64,000 nucleotides of DNA from Penicillium oxalicum (Eukaryota > Ascomycota > Eurotiomycetes > Eurotiales > Aspergillaceae), in contig NC_064653.1 in assembly GCF_001723175.1 (NCBI RefSeq), forward strand, positions 1,488,001-1,552,000. The letters are read 5' to 3'. The translations under genes and the position numbers were made by a program. Positions within the stretch are counted from its first letter, which is position 1; the number at the start of each line of letters is the position of its first letter. Below, in pieces: positions 38,101 through 51,000 of this stretch. The notes below the pieces were generated by a model. The model had not been told where the DNA came from, made no database searches, and worked only from the letters and a program-made list of their open reading frames with translations.

Positions 38101-40353
38101 GTTTCCCGCGACCCTGGCTGGCCTCGTGCATCACTTCAACTGACCAATGGATCTTCCGTTGATTTATCCATCTCCAAGGGACAAATTCATGTAGACAATT
38201 CCAGGGAGCTAACAACACTAGCCTTTGTAAGTTTGTTGTGGGCTTTCTGGCCGCTCTTGGCAAGGGTCTGATTCTAACGGAAGGCTTGCACAAGGAACGG
38301 ACGATCCTTGATGCGCTTCCCTATTGCTTCCATCAAGATCAGCACGTTACCTAGTAGGTGGACAGCGAGCTACCTCCATGTCATCTGCACTCTATAGATG
38401 GTCCTCTTTACACTGTGACTGATGATGTCTTACGTTCTTATGCCGACTCCCGAAAGATGCATGCAGGAACACAACTCCAGCAGACACCGCCCTAACTTCA
38501 ACCTTATGTAAACGGTCCACACGGGACGAGTCGGGACGGATCCTGAGGAAAGAAAGGGCCGAGGCAAGGGTTACTGTTGGGAATCAAAGGTAAAGGCCAT
38601 TTGTCAAAGATTTGCCAGGTGGATACAGTATTACAATCAAATTCTGACACCCGGAAGAACTTTTGGTGAGCTTTGACAGCAAATGAAGAGAAAATCGAGA
38701 TGCCGTAAAAATAAACAGCTGACTTTTTTGTTTGTGAAAAAAAATTAAAAGAAAAAAAAAGGGGCTCCACTACATACTACGAGAGACGGAGATGGAAACA
38801 ATTAATCATCAGATCCACCGAGATTGTCAGAGAGAAGTTTGAAGGATAAAAGGGAAAAAAAAAGCATTGTCTATCCTCGACACAGCAGAGAATCATGACA
38901 TGTGACCAGCTGATGGTCCTCGTCGGGAGAGACGTCTGACCCTTTTCGTAGAGATACGAACATATGACCTGAACAAAGTACATGTAATGGTATCGATCTG
39001 ACACCTCGTGGAGCAGACCAAAAGCGATAAGCCCAAGCTACAGTACAATGTGAATACATTCCTGCTCTGGTTGTTGGCATGCTGCAGTAGCGGCACGTTA
39101 GTCTAAGATCAACAGATGATAGATTTTTTGTTTAGATCTCCTGCAGGGCTTCGACGGCTCCACCAGTCGAACATTCCACCCCGTATCCCCGACGGAGCAC
39201 AAGGAGGTGTCCGCCGTCGATGGACTCGAGGAGACTCGAGAAACGGGACGAATGCCACCTTAAGTCAGGCGCTAAGCCCGACACAGTCAGACCCACTAGG
39301 CACGTCCGCTTGGTTGGAGGTCGCACGATCACTGCATTGGTGACCTAAACCGGGGGTTCCACCACCGAAAAAGGAAATGAATAATGTGAGCCTGCGAGGG
39401 GCCGGTGCTCCAGATCGAACAGTATACGGGAAGTACTGCGGACATGAGAAGGACTGGCCGTGACACGTCTCATACACCTGAAGGCAAAACTTACGAGACA
39501 AGTCGTCGTCACCAGTCGACGAACCCTGTACTGCGGAAATACCGGAAGTCGGGATCTGGTCCACTCGAGAGAGGTATCCCCGGTCCAATCGAACCATAGC
39601 GCTTGGTCAACTCTGGCACTCTGCAAACGCCAGGGCCCACCGTGCGAGGCCGATCCCTCCAAGAGAGTCTCGAAGGCTGGCCCGGAGGCATACCTGCCCA
39701 ATACAGGTAATTTTACGGTGCCTTCCGTCGGTTTGCAAATCATGGCCGCCTAGGATTACCCACGAAATACCGAAAGGGTACCCAAAGAGTGACTCCCCCA
39801 AGCCCCAATCATTCAAGAACACGCCTCTTATCATCCCGTCATCCGCTGAGATCACCACCACCTTTCCTTATCTTTCCCTCTACGTCTTCTCGATCTTAGA
39901 TTTCCTACTACTACAACTGCAGCACGAGTCATTATACAACCTACTGCAACTGGAGTATATCCTCTCCACCTCCCTCCATCTCCACTTTGAACGATCGGCA
40001 ATCTTATTCCTCTTCCGACCTCCTTGTCACAACCGTTACATTTTTTTCTCGCTCTCTCTGACTCTCACACACTTCTCCTCACTTCTCCCGCATCCCCCGT
40101 TGAACTCACATTCCTCACAACGATCTATACGTGCTCCCCACCCGATATCCACCGCCACGGAGTCTCCGATGATCAGCATTGTGGTTGATTGATACCTCAT
40201 AGTATAACTCCCCGACACCTACGCCGGGAGACATCTCTGTTCAGCCATTTCACCCACTTATGTATCTCGCTCAAACGCTCGATCAAAGTGCCTCCTCCGG
40301 CCTCGCCTTTTTCTGAGACGCCCGCTCCTCCATCTGACTTGCAATCCGTCAAA
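35114..40353. other. Gene-poor stretch of about 5.2 kb
   Basis: The longest region without a supportable gene. Open frames here (for example 35736-36359 and several overlapping ones at 39265-39861 on both strands) show no family resemblance. It contains A-rich tracts at 38738-38769 and CACGTG motifs near 36086 and 37025. The last 500 bp are strongly pyrimidine-rich and form the promoter/leader of the next gene. I see no transposon terminal repeats or tRNA genes. Confidence 0.5.
39850..40353 (+). promoter_or_regulatory. CT-rich promoter and leader of the 491-residue protein gene
   Basis: Dense pyrimidine tracts on the plus strand (such as CTCGCTCTCTCTGACTCTC near 40050) run up to the start codon at 40354. 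Such tracts are common around transcription starts of filamentous fungi. The frame is open upstream from 40189, but this part looks like leader sequence. Confidence 0.5.
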
Positions 40354-41829
40354 ATGATGGTCCCACGGGCGTTCATGTTCACTTCCGCTCCGCCCAAAAA
40401 GGCACTTGGTGCTTTGGATATCAGAGAGCATGCGTTGCTATTGGGCTTGAACGAGCCAGACTCGGAGTTGATCAAACGCCTGGAGTGTCAGAATACAGAG
40501 CCACCCACGGTGACAACGCCGATGGTGATCCCACCCAAGCGAGGGTTGCGCACCCCGGTTCATCGAGACCCCCGCTCGCGGACCACGTCCAAAGCGGCGA
40601 CCTCATCCCGCCGGTCTTCATCCTCATCGTCGGCGAATGACCGACCATTGCCGCGGTCTGTGGCATCCATGTTGGACGCAACAGCAATTCCTGTGCCACG
40701 CCGGTCGTGGTCCACTCGGCGGCCCAAGAAACTTCCGCGAAGAAACCATGTGGAGGAGTTCAGCCGTATGATGCAGGAGGGGATCAGATCTAGAGAAGAT
40801 GATCTTATGAGTGGTGCGGGCAACTCCCCGTTGGATATTCTGCTGAGTCCGCCTGATGATGAATGCGAAAAGTTCGCTCTCTGCGCTGATTCGGAGACGG
40901 AGTCCCCCTTTTCCGTGCGATCTACATCAAGTGATTCCACGCCCTCGCTGGTGCCTGACCTGGGCTCTCCCCTCAGTTCTCCTCAACCGCCCACTCCGGG
41001 TAGTCAAAGAAGCACGCCCGAGAGGCGCACGTTGCGATATTCTCCTGGCGAGGACTGTGCGCTCGATCACCCCCTTCTTGAAACCCCCTGGGAGGAATGC
41101 GAGGCGCTCGTCTTGGAAAGCCACCTTGAGTCACCGGTCCCGGAGACCGTTACTCCATCCAAACCAAGTTCCTCTGGTCGAGCGTTCCCAAGCTTGAAGT
41201 CATCCTTCAAATCCAACCTGACGGCTTCCCTACGGGCCATCAAATCTGCCGCTCAGTCGGTGTCGACTTTTGCGACGCCATCTGTACAGCCAGAGGATTT
41301 TTTGACGCGATCGCTCTTTACGATTACTCCCGAAATGACTGATGACCGCCGTCCTCCACCCATGCAACAGCCGCCGTCTCCGGCTCTACGTCGCTATCTT
41401 AATCCAACCCCGATCTCCCCGGCCGAGATGTGCGTGTACCACGACCAGCCTCACGATTCCGCCGCTCCCAGTAGCAATTGCGCCGTCTCCATTCAGATGC
41501 AGACCTACCGTCGCTCTCGCGGACGGGGCAATCGACGCAACAACTTCCATGTGGTCGCGCCCAAACATCGGGACCAATACCATGTATATGATCCTGAGGT
41601 GCCGCCCATGTCGCGACAACGCGAACCCCGCGAAAATTGCGATTTCCTGCGCATGGTGGTACTTGAGATGAACATGCGTCGAAGTGGCAAATTGCGAGAG
41701 GATATTCCCCCGCGGGCGCGCATCATGCTTCCCCCCCGCAAGAGCAACTCCCACCGGGTATCTGGCGATTATGAAGATAGTGACGACAACAACACTGTCC
41801 CTAGCCGATGGGTGGGTATATCGGCATAA
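40354..41829 (+). CDS. Hypothetical Ser/Pro-rich protein (491 aa), intronless
   Basis: I do not recognise a named family. The frame is open from 40189, but the likely start is the ATG at 40354 (context TCAAAATGATGG), giving 491 residues. The N-terminus has a short ordered helix (LDIREHALLLGLNEPDSELIK). Most of the rest is disordered: a poly-serine run with basic flanks, then Ser/Pro repeats such as SPLSSPQPPTPGS, typical of phosphorylation-rich regulators. A Ser/Lys-rich helix (LKSSFKSNLTASLRAIKSAA) lies near residue 290. The C-terminal 110 residues look conserved and folded (CAVSIQMQTYRRSRGRGNRR, then REPRENCDFLRMVVLEMNMR). No membrane segment is visible. A cytoplasmic or nuclear role is a guess. 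Confidence 0.75.
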   Translation: MMVPRAFMFTSAPPKKALGALDIREHALLLGLNEPDSELIKRLECQNTEPPTVTTPMVIPPKRGLRTPVHRDPRSRTTSKAATSSRRSSSSSSANDRPLPRSVASMLDATAIPVPRRSWSTRRPKKLPRRNHVEEFSRMMQEGIRSREDDLMSGAGNSPLDILLSPPDDECEKFALCADSETESPFSVRSTSSDSTPSLVPDLGSPLSSPQPPTPGSQRSTPERRTLRYSPGEDCALDHPLLETPWEECEALVLESHLESPVPETVTPSKPSSSGRAFPSLKSSFKSNLTASLRAIKSAAQSVSTFATPSVQPEDFLTRSLFTITPEMTDDRRPPPMQQPPSPALRRYLNPTPISPAEMCVYHDQPHDSAAPSSNCAVSIQMQTYRRSRGRGNRRNNFHVVAPKHRDQYHVYDPEVPPMSRQREPRENCDFLRMVVLEMNMRRSGKLREDIPPRARIMLPPRKSNSHRVSGDYEDSDDNNTVPSRWVGISA

Positions 41830-44290
41830 ACCTGTGGCTTGGTCCTATGCCATTTTACGGCTAGATTTCGAGCCTTCGCGCTAGACGCGATCCCACGTTC
41901 ACCTTCTCCGTGTATATTTTTCTTCTCACGATGCCTTTTCTTATTCGTCTCCTGTTTTATTCTTCCCACGCTAGCGAGGCGTTGCATTCTCTGCATGTGT
42001 CCCGGTCGATCCGGTTTCACAAACATTCCTTGTTGCTTTTTTTTTCCTTTGCATACTCTCATACCCCCTTCTGTTTTCGTCCATTGGGCTCCAGATGGCG
42101 CTCTACCATTTATCAAATTATCTTACGAGGGCGATATCAATACCATATCATACTACGCAATGTCTCTGCATTTAAACCAGGTTTTCTTTTCGGGCGGTGG
42201 AAAAGATGTCCCTTGTCTACTTGTGCCCTGTAACCCAAATGTTTTTTTTTTCAAAGAAAAAGTTGCACGACAGCTGCTTGACGCACTATCGCGGGGGGCC
42301 CGAGTTTCGACAGAGGGTTTTGCCCCGCTGCATCGTGATATCATTCCCCCGCAGCCCATGAGATCACCCGTGGATGCTCTCACTCCCACTCTACCGCCAA
42401 GCCTCAGCCCGAGTCCTGCCCAATATCCGGCTGGCCTTCTTCAGTGCAGATGTGCGCATGCCCGAGAAAGTGTGCAACTGTTGACCGACGTGTTTTGGGT
42501 GGCGTTGGTTCATGGCTGTTGCTTGTCATTCCAGCATGGGGACCCCAAGACACGATTCTGGATCACGATGGACTCTGGTTAGCCGTAGGAACCGCCCGAT
42601 CCTAGGAAGCATCTCTTGATCATTGGGTCCTTGTCTTATCGGTCTCGAAATAAGATTCTCCCATGACGAGCGCATTCGGTCACACTTTCTATTCACGATC
42701 TCACGTTCTCCGTCTGCACGTGTGCACTTGGATCTCAGCTGGGGCGCGTTTCGAGGTCGGGTTGGACAAGGCTTTGTCTGTTTCGATTCGATCTCGGTAT
42801 TATAATTATTGTCTTTATGGGGCGACCTTTCGGTCACCTAGGATGTCATGTGCTGGTTATGTCCGATCAGTTCTATCAGGTCGATGTTGCCAACACGATA
42901 ATATTAATAATAACGATAATACTCTACGCTGAAACTGTCAGAATGTTCCCAATGCAAAAAATGGAAAAGAAAAAACATGGTTAATCTCCGCTACCCTCCT
43001 TTCCCCAGTTCGGCATGACTAAACGAGAAATCAAAGGGATCCAAATCAAAATACTTCCCGAACTAGTCCCTACTCCCCAAGTCGCCATGATCAGTCCTCG
43101 GATTCGTTGCATGAAATTCCTTATCACACTCACACACATACACACCTTCTTCCCTTTTAATTTCTGTCCTCCCTCGGTCACTCGTCTGACGGCACGTGCC
43201 GCCGAACCGCACGGATTTCCGACGGAAATGTCCAGTTCAGCCTCGAGTTTCCTTGTCGGACTGGTTGGAAATCAAGGCAAAGGCCCGGCCTCCCTCTCCT
43301 TCCCCCTTTAAACCCCCCCCTCCAAGTGCGCATGTTGCACTATCTTCTCCTGCAGAGGATCCAGGAGGATTTAGGTACTTTTGAGACAGGAGCTGGAGCT
43401 GCCTGGTAAAAAGGATCTTCGGGGAGAAGGGGAGGCGGGCGTGGACCTGCTAGGGTAGGTGCTACAGATGGACATGACCTCCAACACCTATTATTAGGAT
43501 TAGTAATTCAATGGTGGACCTCCCGGCTGTCAACGTATTGTATGCTGTTGTATACTTGGTTTTTATCCTTTTTTATTTCTTTCCTAGTTGTTGGGTAGGT
43601 TTGAAATTCTTTCTCTCTTTGGTATTTTTTGTGGTAGGATGTGTGGTTTGGTTGAAATGCAGTATTGTTGGTGAGGCAATACTTTACGTCCAACTCGGAG
43701 GACTATAGACAAGGGCTTGACTGCCTTTGACTGGGTTCCTCACACCGCAGCCAGATGGAGAACACTTGATGCGGTGAAGGCTGTCTTCGCTGGCTTTTGG
43801 TACAATGTCCACTCAAATATCGACTGGGATCTAAGTAGGTGAATTGAATGGCCATTCAGTCGAGTGCTGGAGTAAGGATGACGATAATGGTGGTGTTGTC
43901 GAGGTTGCGTTGGAGCCTTGCTCGACAATCCACCCCAGGCTAGAGTATTGAGTCGACCGAGTCAGTGAGTAATATATACAATTGTATAATACTGTACGTT
44001 TACACCAGTCAGATACCGTCCGGATGCACGATGCATTCATGGAACAAAAATCAAAAAGCAAGGTGAAAAAAAAACGGGACTGAAAATTACTAGGGTAGGT
44101 AGGTAGATTGGACATGTCCAGTCCAGAGTCAGAGTACAGGTTGGGTATCTGGACGGGAATTGATGGAGAGTGATACGCATGCATGTGTCACTATCTGACA
44201 ATCTGCTACAGTTCGTTCAAACGTTGAGATATTCCCCGTCTGTGCGTTGCTCGCTCCTATCGGGTTAGCAGCAACGTCCGGGGACCGTCA
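41830..44290. other. Intergenic region with probable long 3' UTR
   Basis: About 2.4 kb between the 491-residue protein and DNA ligase IV, which are convergent. The first kilobase is T/C-rich and includes a 247-codon frame (41839-42582) with many Phe/Cys/Pro codons, more like untranslated sequence. A short GTAG/GTAGGT repeat occurs around 44092-44107. No gene recognised. Confidence 0.5.
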
Positions 44291-47200
44291 CTATTTCAGA
44301 CTAGCGTGATACAGAGAATCCTTCCAAGGCACTAGGATATCAGTAACGGTGCAACGTCAGGCAGCCTCACTCAAACAGCGAAGCTCAAAGGCATCCAATC
44401 AAATATGATGTGCACTTACTCTCTTCATCCAATAAGGTACCGTGCTTCCAACTCTCTTCCAGCCAATCCAGGCTGACCAGATGGGGAATCTTCGAAGTTG
44501 ACCCCAGGGCTATGGATTGTCGCAATGCCATGATGCTGGCGGGGGGCATCTGTGTGGTATGGATCAGAACATGGGTGACCGCGCCTACTTCCAACGAATT
44601 GAGAATTTGTGCCCCGCCAAAGAGAGCTGTGTTGCGCGCGAGAGTCACACGAATATCATCAACACCACCAAGAGGGTGCGCGTTATTCTTGCCTCTGTCA
44701 GATGCTCGATTCTCTTGTCTCGTCGGGAAAAAAAATTTCAGGTTGCAAAATAGCCATCCACGCAGAGGCGCATAACCAGAGTCGACTTTCCGTTGAATTT
44801 GAGCCTCGATCCTTGCAGCGGATTGACGATCAAAGGATTCTTGTGCCTGATGCCCAAAGAGGACCCTCTGATCCATTATCTGGGCAAAGTAAAAACCGGT
44901 GAGAGGGTTTCAGAGGAGTCTCAGGAGCACGTGCCGGACTCACCTCTTTGAGCTCATCAACTGTAAGGTCTCGCGCATAGCTGTCCATAAACCGGTCGAC
45001 ATTTAGCTTGATATCCTCTACATGGTCCTCCAACATGAAAAACATGTGTCTAGGCAATTCACCAAGATCAGCTCTTGTCAAGAGGGTGGGAACCTAATAT
45101 TGTGCGAAGCAGACCTGGGTTCAAACGGCAGGAGAAGATCTGGTAGACCGGCATCTTTCTCATTCTGGCGAATGCAATCAATCAACCATGATGGCCGAAC
45201 GATATTAGCCTGCCCGCTTTTTTGTACCGATACGACCTTGACGGTCCCTGAAGTGATCGCGTCAATGAATATGCTTAATCACATATCATTTGGATCAAGA
45301 GACACTCACTGCGGTCAGCTATACAGATGGTGTCTTGCGCAGCTGTGTGAGTTTGAAATATTCTGCCTCCATTCGCTTTGATCAATTGCTCCAGCTCGGC
45401 CTTGGTCTTTTTCTCTGGCGTTATCGACTCCGTCATGACGACTGGGTAGGGCAAAGTCAGCAAGTCTTCGTGTACTATCTTCTCTTCGGCGATACTGACA
45501 GAAGTTGAGATGATCGAAGATATGACCCGAAGGGCCAAAATATCGAGCTTCCTCTTCTTCCTCATACCCAGCAATGGTCAAAGGTTTCTTGACCGCTCTC
45601 TTCACACGCTTTTGCTTGCGAGAGTTGTCGACTGCGAATTCTCTCTCGCGGTGTTCCTGCTCGACATTCGATTTGAGGTCTAAGAATTCTTGAATAGATA
45701 GAGCGCTTTCCCAGTTCTTATCCTTCCGCAACTTTTTGAAACGTGGAAAGCGCAGCGTCAACCCCAGACGAAACTGGTCACTCACGGACACCGAGGCTGC
45801 TTTCACGCACAGAACCACAGAGTCTGATGGCCTGATCCAAGTGTCTGGCCGCTCATGCTGAGCATCTCCTCCGGCAAGTTCAATCAATGCTGTCGGTGGC
45901 TTTTTGAGATCCCACTCATGCCACTTGCCATCAGTATGGTGGCGGATTTCTTGATAATCTGCAGCAGTGAATCCCCCTCCGACTTTGCAGAATGACCAGC
46001 ATTTCATCGGGTCTGCTCCTTGCGAGGCATGTTGGTCGTCAACACGAAGACCACAGAGAAAACTTGCAAGGTTACCGCCTCGATGACCGGACCCGTAGTA
46101 CCCGCCAATGACGATGAGATCGAGAGACTCGCCAAATTCAGTCATATATTCTGGTTTGACTTTCATCCAGTCATCATGGCGCTCATTCAGCCGGTATGGC
46201 GACCGCGGGTTCTTCAGCACCAGGCCCTCTGAGGCTTCAGCAACGACGCTTCGTAGGCGTTTTTCGATATCGGCGACGGTTGTCGCCTCGTAATATTCCA
46301 AGATTTCGAAGCGACGAGGAATGGGGTTGACTACCTTCTCCAGAGCTTTACGACGGTCGCGAAGCGTATATTTGGTGAGGTCGGTACCGTTGAGATAGAG
46401 GATATCAAATACGCGGAACAGCGGTCGAGGTCCATCGGAGAAAGGGTTGCGTTGTTCTGCCAGAGCAGCGGTCTTCAATGTACCAAAGGGAACCGGAGCG
46501 TCTTGCTTTGGATCCCATGTGATCATCTCACCATCTAGAATCAGGCTCTGCACGCCTTCTGCGAAAGCATGCCCCATATGCCTCGTCAAGGCGCCCTTTT
46601 CGTCATGAATACCACTTCCGTAGAGATATGTGTATTCCTTAGCCTTGCGTGACCAAAAGCGAAACCTGCGCCCACCAGGCACAGAGTCATCGGCAGCCAT
46701 GTGAAGTTGCATGCGCTCCCCATCCATCTTTTCTTCTATCCAGAATACTGGGTCATCTTCAGTCGGGCGCATTCGCGAGATCATCTTTTCAAACGAGTGC
46801 ATTTGAAATTGCGCCAGCTGAGGCTGAAAGCACTGCATCAGCCCGATCCCACGATCTTCCGCTTGAAGTCGGATATTCGGGTCATGCAGCTCCCAGCAGA
46901 CTCGGCGTAAGCTGCTTGAAATACTGTATAGATTCTCGGCGTCCGGATGCCAAACATGGAACAGGGTGCGTTCTGTGGCACCGACCTTCATTTGGCGAAG
47001 AATGATGCGAATCAGCCATGTCAACTCCTCCGGATTCATGCGCCGATAGAAGTCTGACAGGATATGAATCTGTTGATCTTCTTTTGTTGCGACAGAAAGA
47101 TCATCTAGCTTCTTGTTCACTTCCTCGATGGACATGTCGCCCGGTTCCGTGCGCATTGGTCGCTTGGACAGAACATCATAGCAGCGCCCAGCAAAATCCC

Positions 47201-47730
47201 CCGCCATTCGGGCGGCTGTGACCCCCGGAAGCTTCCAATTGAGCAGACTCGAAGCGTCCTCAGACTCCCTGTTGATCTTCATGATCTTGACAAGCATCTT
47301 GCCAATGACTTTCTCTTTGATGCCATACATCGGTCTGTCTCTGTCCTTATCAGGAAGAATCAACCGAAATGCAGGATAGATGTCATCTCCAACTTCTTTC
47401 CGCCATTTGGAAATGAAACGGGCGATAATGTCTCGCCTGATTTCATAAGGATTGAGAGTCGTTGCACTCTTTCCGTTTGGTCCAGCTTTTCTTCGAGCTA
47501 GACTTGGGCCCTTGGGTCTCTTTCTGATCTCACTGAGTGGGTCAAAAAGATTGAGGTACAACTCATGAAAGGGCAGCGTTTGACCACGGTTGTGGGGGCG
47601 ATTCGGATATCTGAACAATGTAGTGGTTAGTATGATCAAAATGATCTGCCAGAGAAAGCATTCTTTACTTCTCATCCAGGTCCTCCAGCTCGATTTGCGT
47701 ATGATCAGGGACAATCTCGTCTGAGTCCAT
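44291..47730 (-). CDS. lig4: DNA ligase IV (LIG4/DNL4)
   Basis: ATP-dependent ligase that seals breaks in non-homologous end joining with XRCC4/Lif1. Exons: 47730-47669, 47610-45500, 45441-45310, 45247-45115, 45049-44944, 44879-44420 and a probable last exon 44331-44291, totalling 3045 nt (1014 residues). The N-terminal ligase domain is followed by the nucleotidyltransferase core with the adenylated lysine in EEKMDGER (about residue 315). Further ligase motifs follow at LILDGEMITWD and EGLVLKN, and at WMKVKPEYM. The OB domain contains LTLRFPRFKKLRKDK. BRCT1 (about 730-820, ending near RPSWLIDCIRQNEKDAGLP) and BRCT2 (about 900-1000, ending near PHLVSLDWLEESWKHGTLLD) flank the XRCC4-binding linker. 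The last few residues depend on whether the final intron is used; otherwise the frame stops at 44385. Confidence 0.95.
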
Positions 47731-48085
47731 TATTGCCACGTCTGTGATTGCTACATGACGGAAACGATGGAGTGTTATTTAGTGTTCCAGAAGTTCCCCG
47801 GGCGGATAACTCTAGGCAACTACGCGATAAGATAAGAGGAGTAGTCTACTATTCGTGTCGGGAGCGCGCACATGTGACATCAACCGTCTGACCACAGGTA
47901 CTCATGAAACTTCTCTGCCAGGGAACTTCAGATACTGGCCGAGACACACTGAGTAAAATTTAATGAGTGCAAATTCCATGGCAATTCCCTGAATCTCTTT
48001 ATTACAAAATCTTAGAGTGATGTGTTGAAAGAAAAAAAAAGAAGACATGACTCGTATCTCATTTGAGGCTAGACAAAAAGGCTTA
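47731..48085. other. Short intergenic region upstream of lig4
   Basis: 355 bp between the lig4 start and the stop of the C2H2/Zn2Cys6 factor, both on the minus strand. Nothing else seen. Confidence 0.5.
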
Positions 48086-51000
48086 TCAGTCTTCCATATT
48101 CCCATGGCGGCTGTGCTCAGCTTGAGCGCCCTGCGACACGATGCTGGCCAGTCGCGTTAATATTGCAACGAACCTTTTCGACTGGCCCCAGGCATCCAAA
48201 TTGGACAGGACTTCGCTGCCCAACCGAAGCATCCTCTCAGGGCCATCGGCTGCACATAAGTTTGGGATGCCTGTCATGCCGACCTTCATTGAGTGACCTT
48301 CACGGACAAAAAACTGGGCTTGCTCGTCATCAAATGGCCTATCCAAACGAACAGACCTTGATTCTGGAAATGATGCGTCTTTATGGGATTGTAAGTGAGG
48401 ACCAGGCTCCGTGGGTGTCATAGGTGGGCATGATCCGTAGGCCCAGAGAACAAGAATTGCGAGAAAAGCAGCGATTGGCTCGTGGAATGCATTCTTCGAG
48501 CATTTCTGAACGTGCCAAAGAGCTGCTCCAGCATGAAGCACCGATATTCTGGCCTTATATTGGTCGTATTTGATCCATCGCCAGATGTACTGCCATTGGA
48601 TAGCCTGTTGTCGATCACTCCATCGTAGCCTATCCGTCGCGAGGTCCATGACCAGTGAGCGGATCTCCCGAAATGGTGCCAAAAGAATCAATCGAGCGGT
48701 GTGGAGATGTAGCGAAACGGGCCTCTTATGTTTACTAAGGTCGGCGACGGGGGCGTTCACGGTCCAGTGCAGAATCTCTAGGCAATCACATGCACTGTTA
48801 CGCCACTTGGAATATGAAGGAATACCCGGCAACCAGACAGACCCATTCGGGATGGCAGTCTCTCGAGATTGTTTTCTTGCAGTTGGATTCCAGAATGACA
48901 GCGGTCGTCGAAAGTAATCACCAACTTCCCACATACGGTGGTAAAGGGCGTGAATGAGAAGAGTGTAGCTGAAGTCCCCGAGGCCGGTGACGAGTCTTTT
49001 TTCAATGTACAAAATATGTACGGAGTCATATAGCGATTGATTGGCTAGCGATCTCCGAGTTAGCCAAACTTCAAACAGGGTGTGTTCTTGACATTTCTTA
49101 CCTGTGGACTGGTCCCACGATAACTTCCATGCTTCCGCTGATTCACAGTGCCAAAGTTCCTCGTTGGCAGGCAAGGCAGCTTGCCCATCATCCAAGGAAA
49201 GCAGTGGCCGTTCTTCAATCTCATAAGCAAGTGAGCAGTCCACAAGCTTTCACCCATGGGTCAGTATGATTGCTGTATGATTTTCATAGCCGAGACTTAC
49301 CCATATACAATATCCAGTGCGTCTCCGGATCTCGTCATTAATCCAGCTATGCCAAAGCGCTTCCCCAGAAAGTTGTTCCGAGCTCTGTAAATACTTTGAA
49401 TCTGCTAGAAGCTCTTCGTCTTCAAACAGCCTTACAAGCTCTTTGAAGACACCTAGTGTGGATAGTTTGTTCCTATCATCACCACTGTAGAGAATGCCAA
49501 GGCAGCTCAGGAGCATGGCCTGAAGCATATCGAGAGATGCCCTTCTGGTAGAACCTTTTTCTTTCTGTAAGATGTCAGTGTTGCCCACTCTTTGCATGAT
49601 TAAGGCTTGGCTCACCTCCACAAGAATGGCTCGTCGAAGCATTTCATGGAATGCAGCACTTGTCTGATCGCAATTCGCAGTTTTCGAGCTTTGGCATCCG
49701 ATTGCCAAAATAGCCAACACGAGAACCCAATGATGTTCATTCACATCAAACGTAGGAATGTGGAATATGGGATAGACAGGTTGAAATGAACTGAGGTAAG
49801 AAAATAGGTATCTCGTACATTCTTCTGGCTCGGGAAAATCGTCGGTGTCAAAGATTTCGAATATTGTGTGAGTATTTCGGCAGAGGGAGATGAAATTTTC
49901 ATGAACTTTATCATAGGTTGAAGCTTTGATCGGTCGAATTTGGCGATACAAGTCTTCGGGAACGCGTTTGAAAGAGCTATCCGCTTTCTTGGGGAAACAT
50001 ACGGGGTTTGGACGCTGTTCGAACAATAGGCTGGCTGCTGAGACCGAAAGTTCGACAGAGGCAGAGGAACTCCTTTTCTGATGTTTCCGGATTCTCGGTG
50101 GCCAGCCACCGACGGAATCTGTGCGAAAGCCTTGAGTGCGCTTTGTGACCTTGGTAGGATCATTTCCCATTGCAGACTTGCCGTCGATGAAGGAACGTCG
50201 TCTTGGGCTCGCCATTCCTACCCTCGAAGACACCGAATTCAAAGCCCTATGCATTTTCCTCACAGTGGTCGAAAGGCTAGTGTTCTTCTCCTCAATCACT
50301 GCAGGCTGCCAGATAGGTCGCGCTGCAGGAGTTTGATTAGGTGCATCATTTAGTGGTTGATGTTGAATCACTGGTGCAAGAGTCTGATCGCTAGAATGAT
50401 CTGGAAACAACTCCGTTGGCAGCCAGTTGATCGTGTGCAGAGTTGACTGGTTGAAGATTGTAGGGTCGAATCCTAGGTTCAACCCCGAGGAATTTGCGAC
50501 GTTCATTGCCATGACCTCGGGCCCAAACGTACTGTCCGACGGATTGAAATTATTGACTGAGCCCCCAGTAGCAGCTTCTGGTCCAGCGAAAGCTTCGTAG
50601 TTGCTGAGCCCCGCACGAGAGTGCATATTCAGTGGTATCCTGCCGGGCTCGGCAGCAGAGGTCAAAGGCGGAGCGAGCATGTGGGAGTAAACAGACCCTG
50701 CCATATGGGGTTGATTGCTTGATTCATGAGACGAGACTTTGGCAGTGGGGGCTTTGTCAGAGCCCGGAATTCGCTGCGCACGTCTCTTGGACGAAGCTGG
50801 TACATCATTGAGCACATTAATCGAGAACTGTCCAAGCTGGTGGGCGGGGATATCAGCAGGCCGGGCTGTAGACTCCGCTTGCTTGGCCTCCGACCGAGGC
50901 GGTGATTTACGAGACAAATGCGGTCCCTCTGGCGCTCTTTTCGTCTTCACGCCGCGGAGCCGCGCTTTTGATCGACGTTCTGTCGGATAGTGGCATTCGA

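Noticed and set aside
39265..39861. Stack of overlapping open frames on both strands
   Set aside because: Several frames are open at once, which fits locally higher GC; none gives a recognisable protein, so no gene was called.
40189..40353. N-terminal extension of the 491-residue protein
   Set aside because: In frame, but it lies in CT-rich leader sequence; the ATG at 40354 has the better context.
41839..42582. 247-codon plus-strand open frame after the 491-residue protein gene
   Set aside because: Composition is dominated by Phe, Cys, Pro and Leu from T/C-rich DNA, as expected for a 3' untranslated region, and it has no family resemblance.
49082..49102. Possible intron donor (GTAAGA) within the last exon of the C2H2/Zn2Cys6 factor
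   Set aside because: The nearest acceptor would give an intron of about 15 nt, too short, and the frame is open through it.
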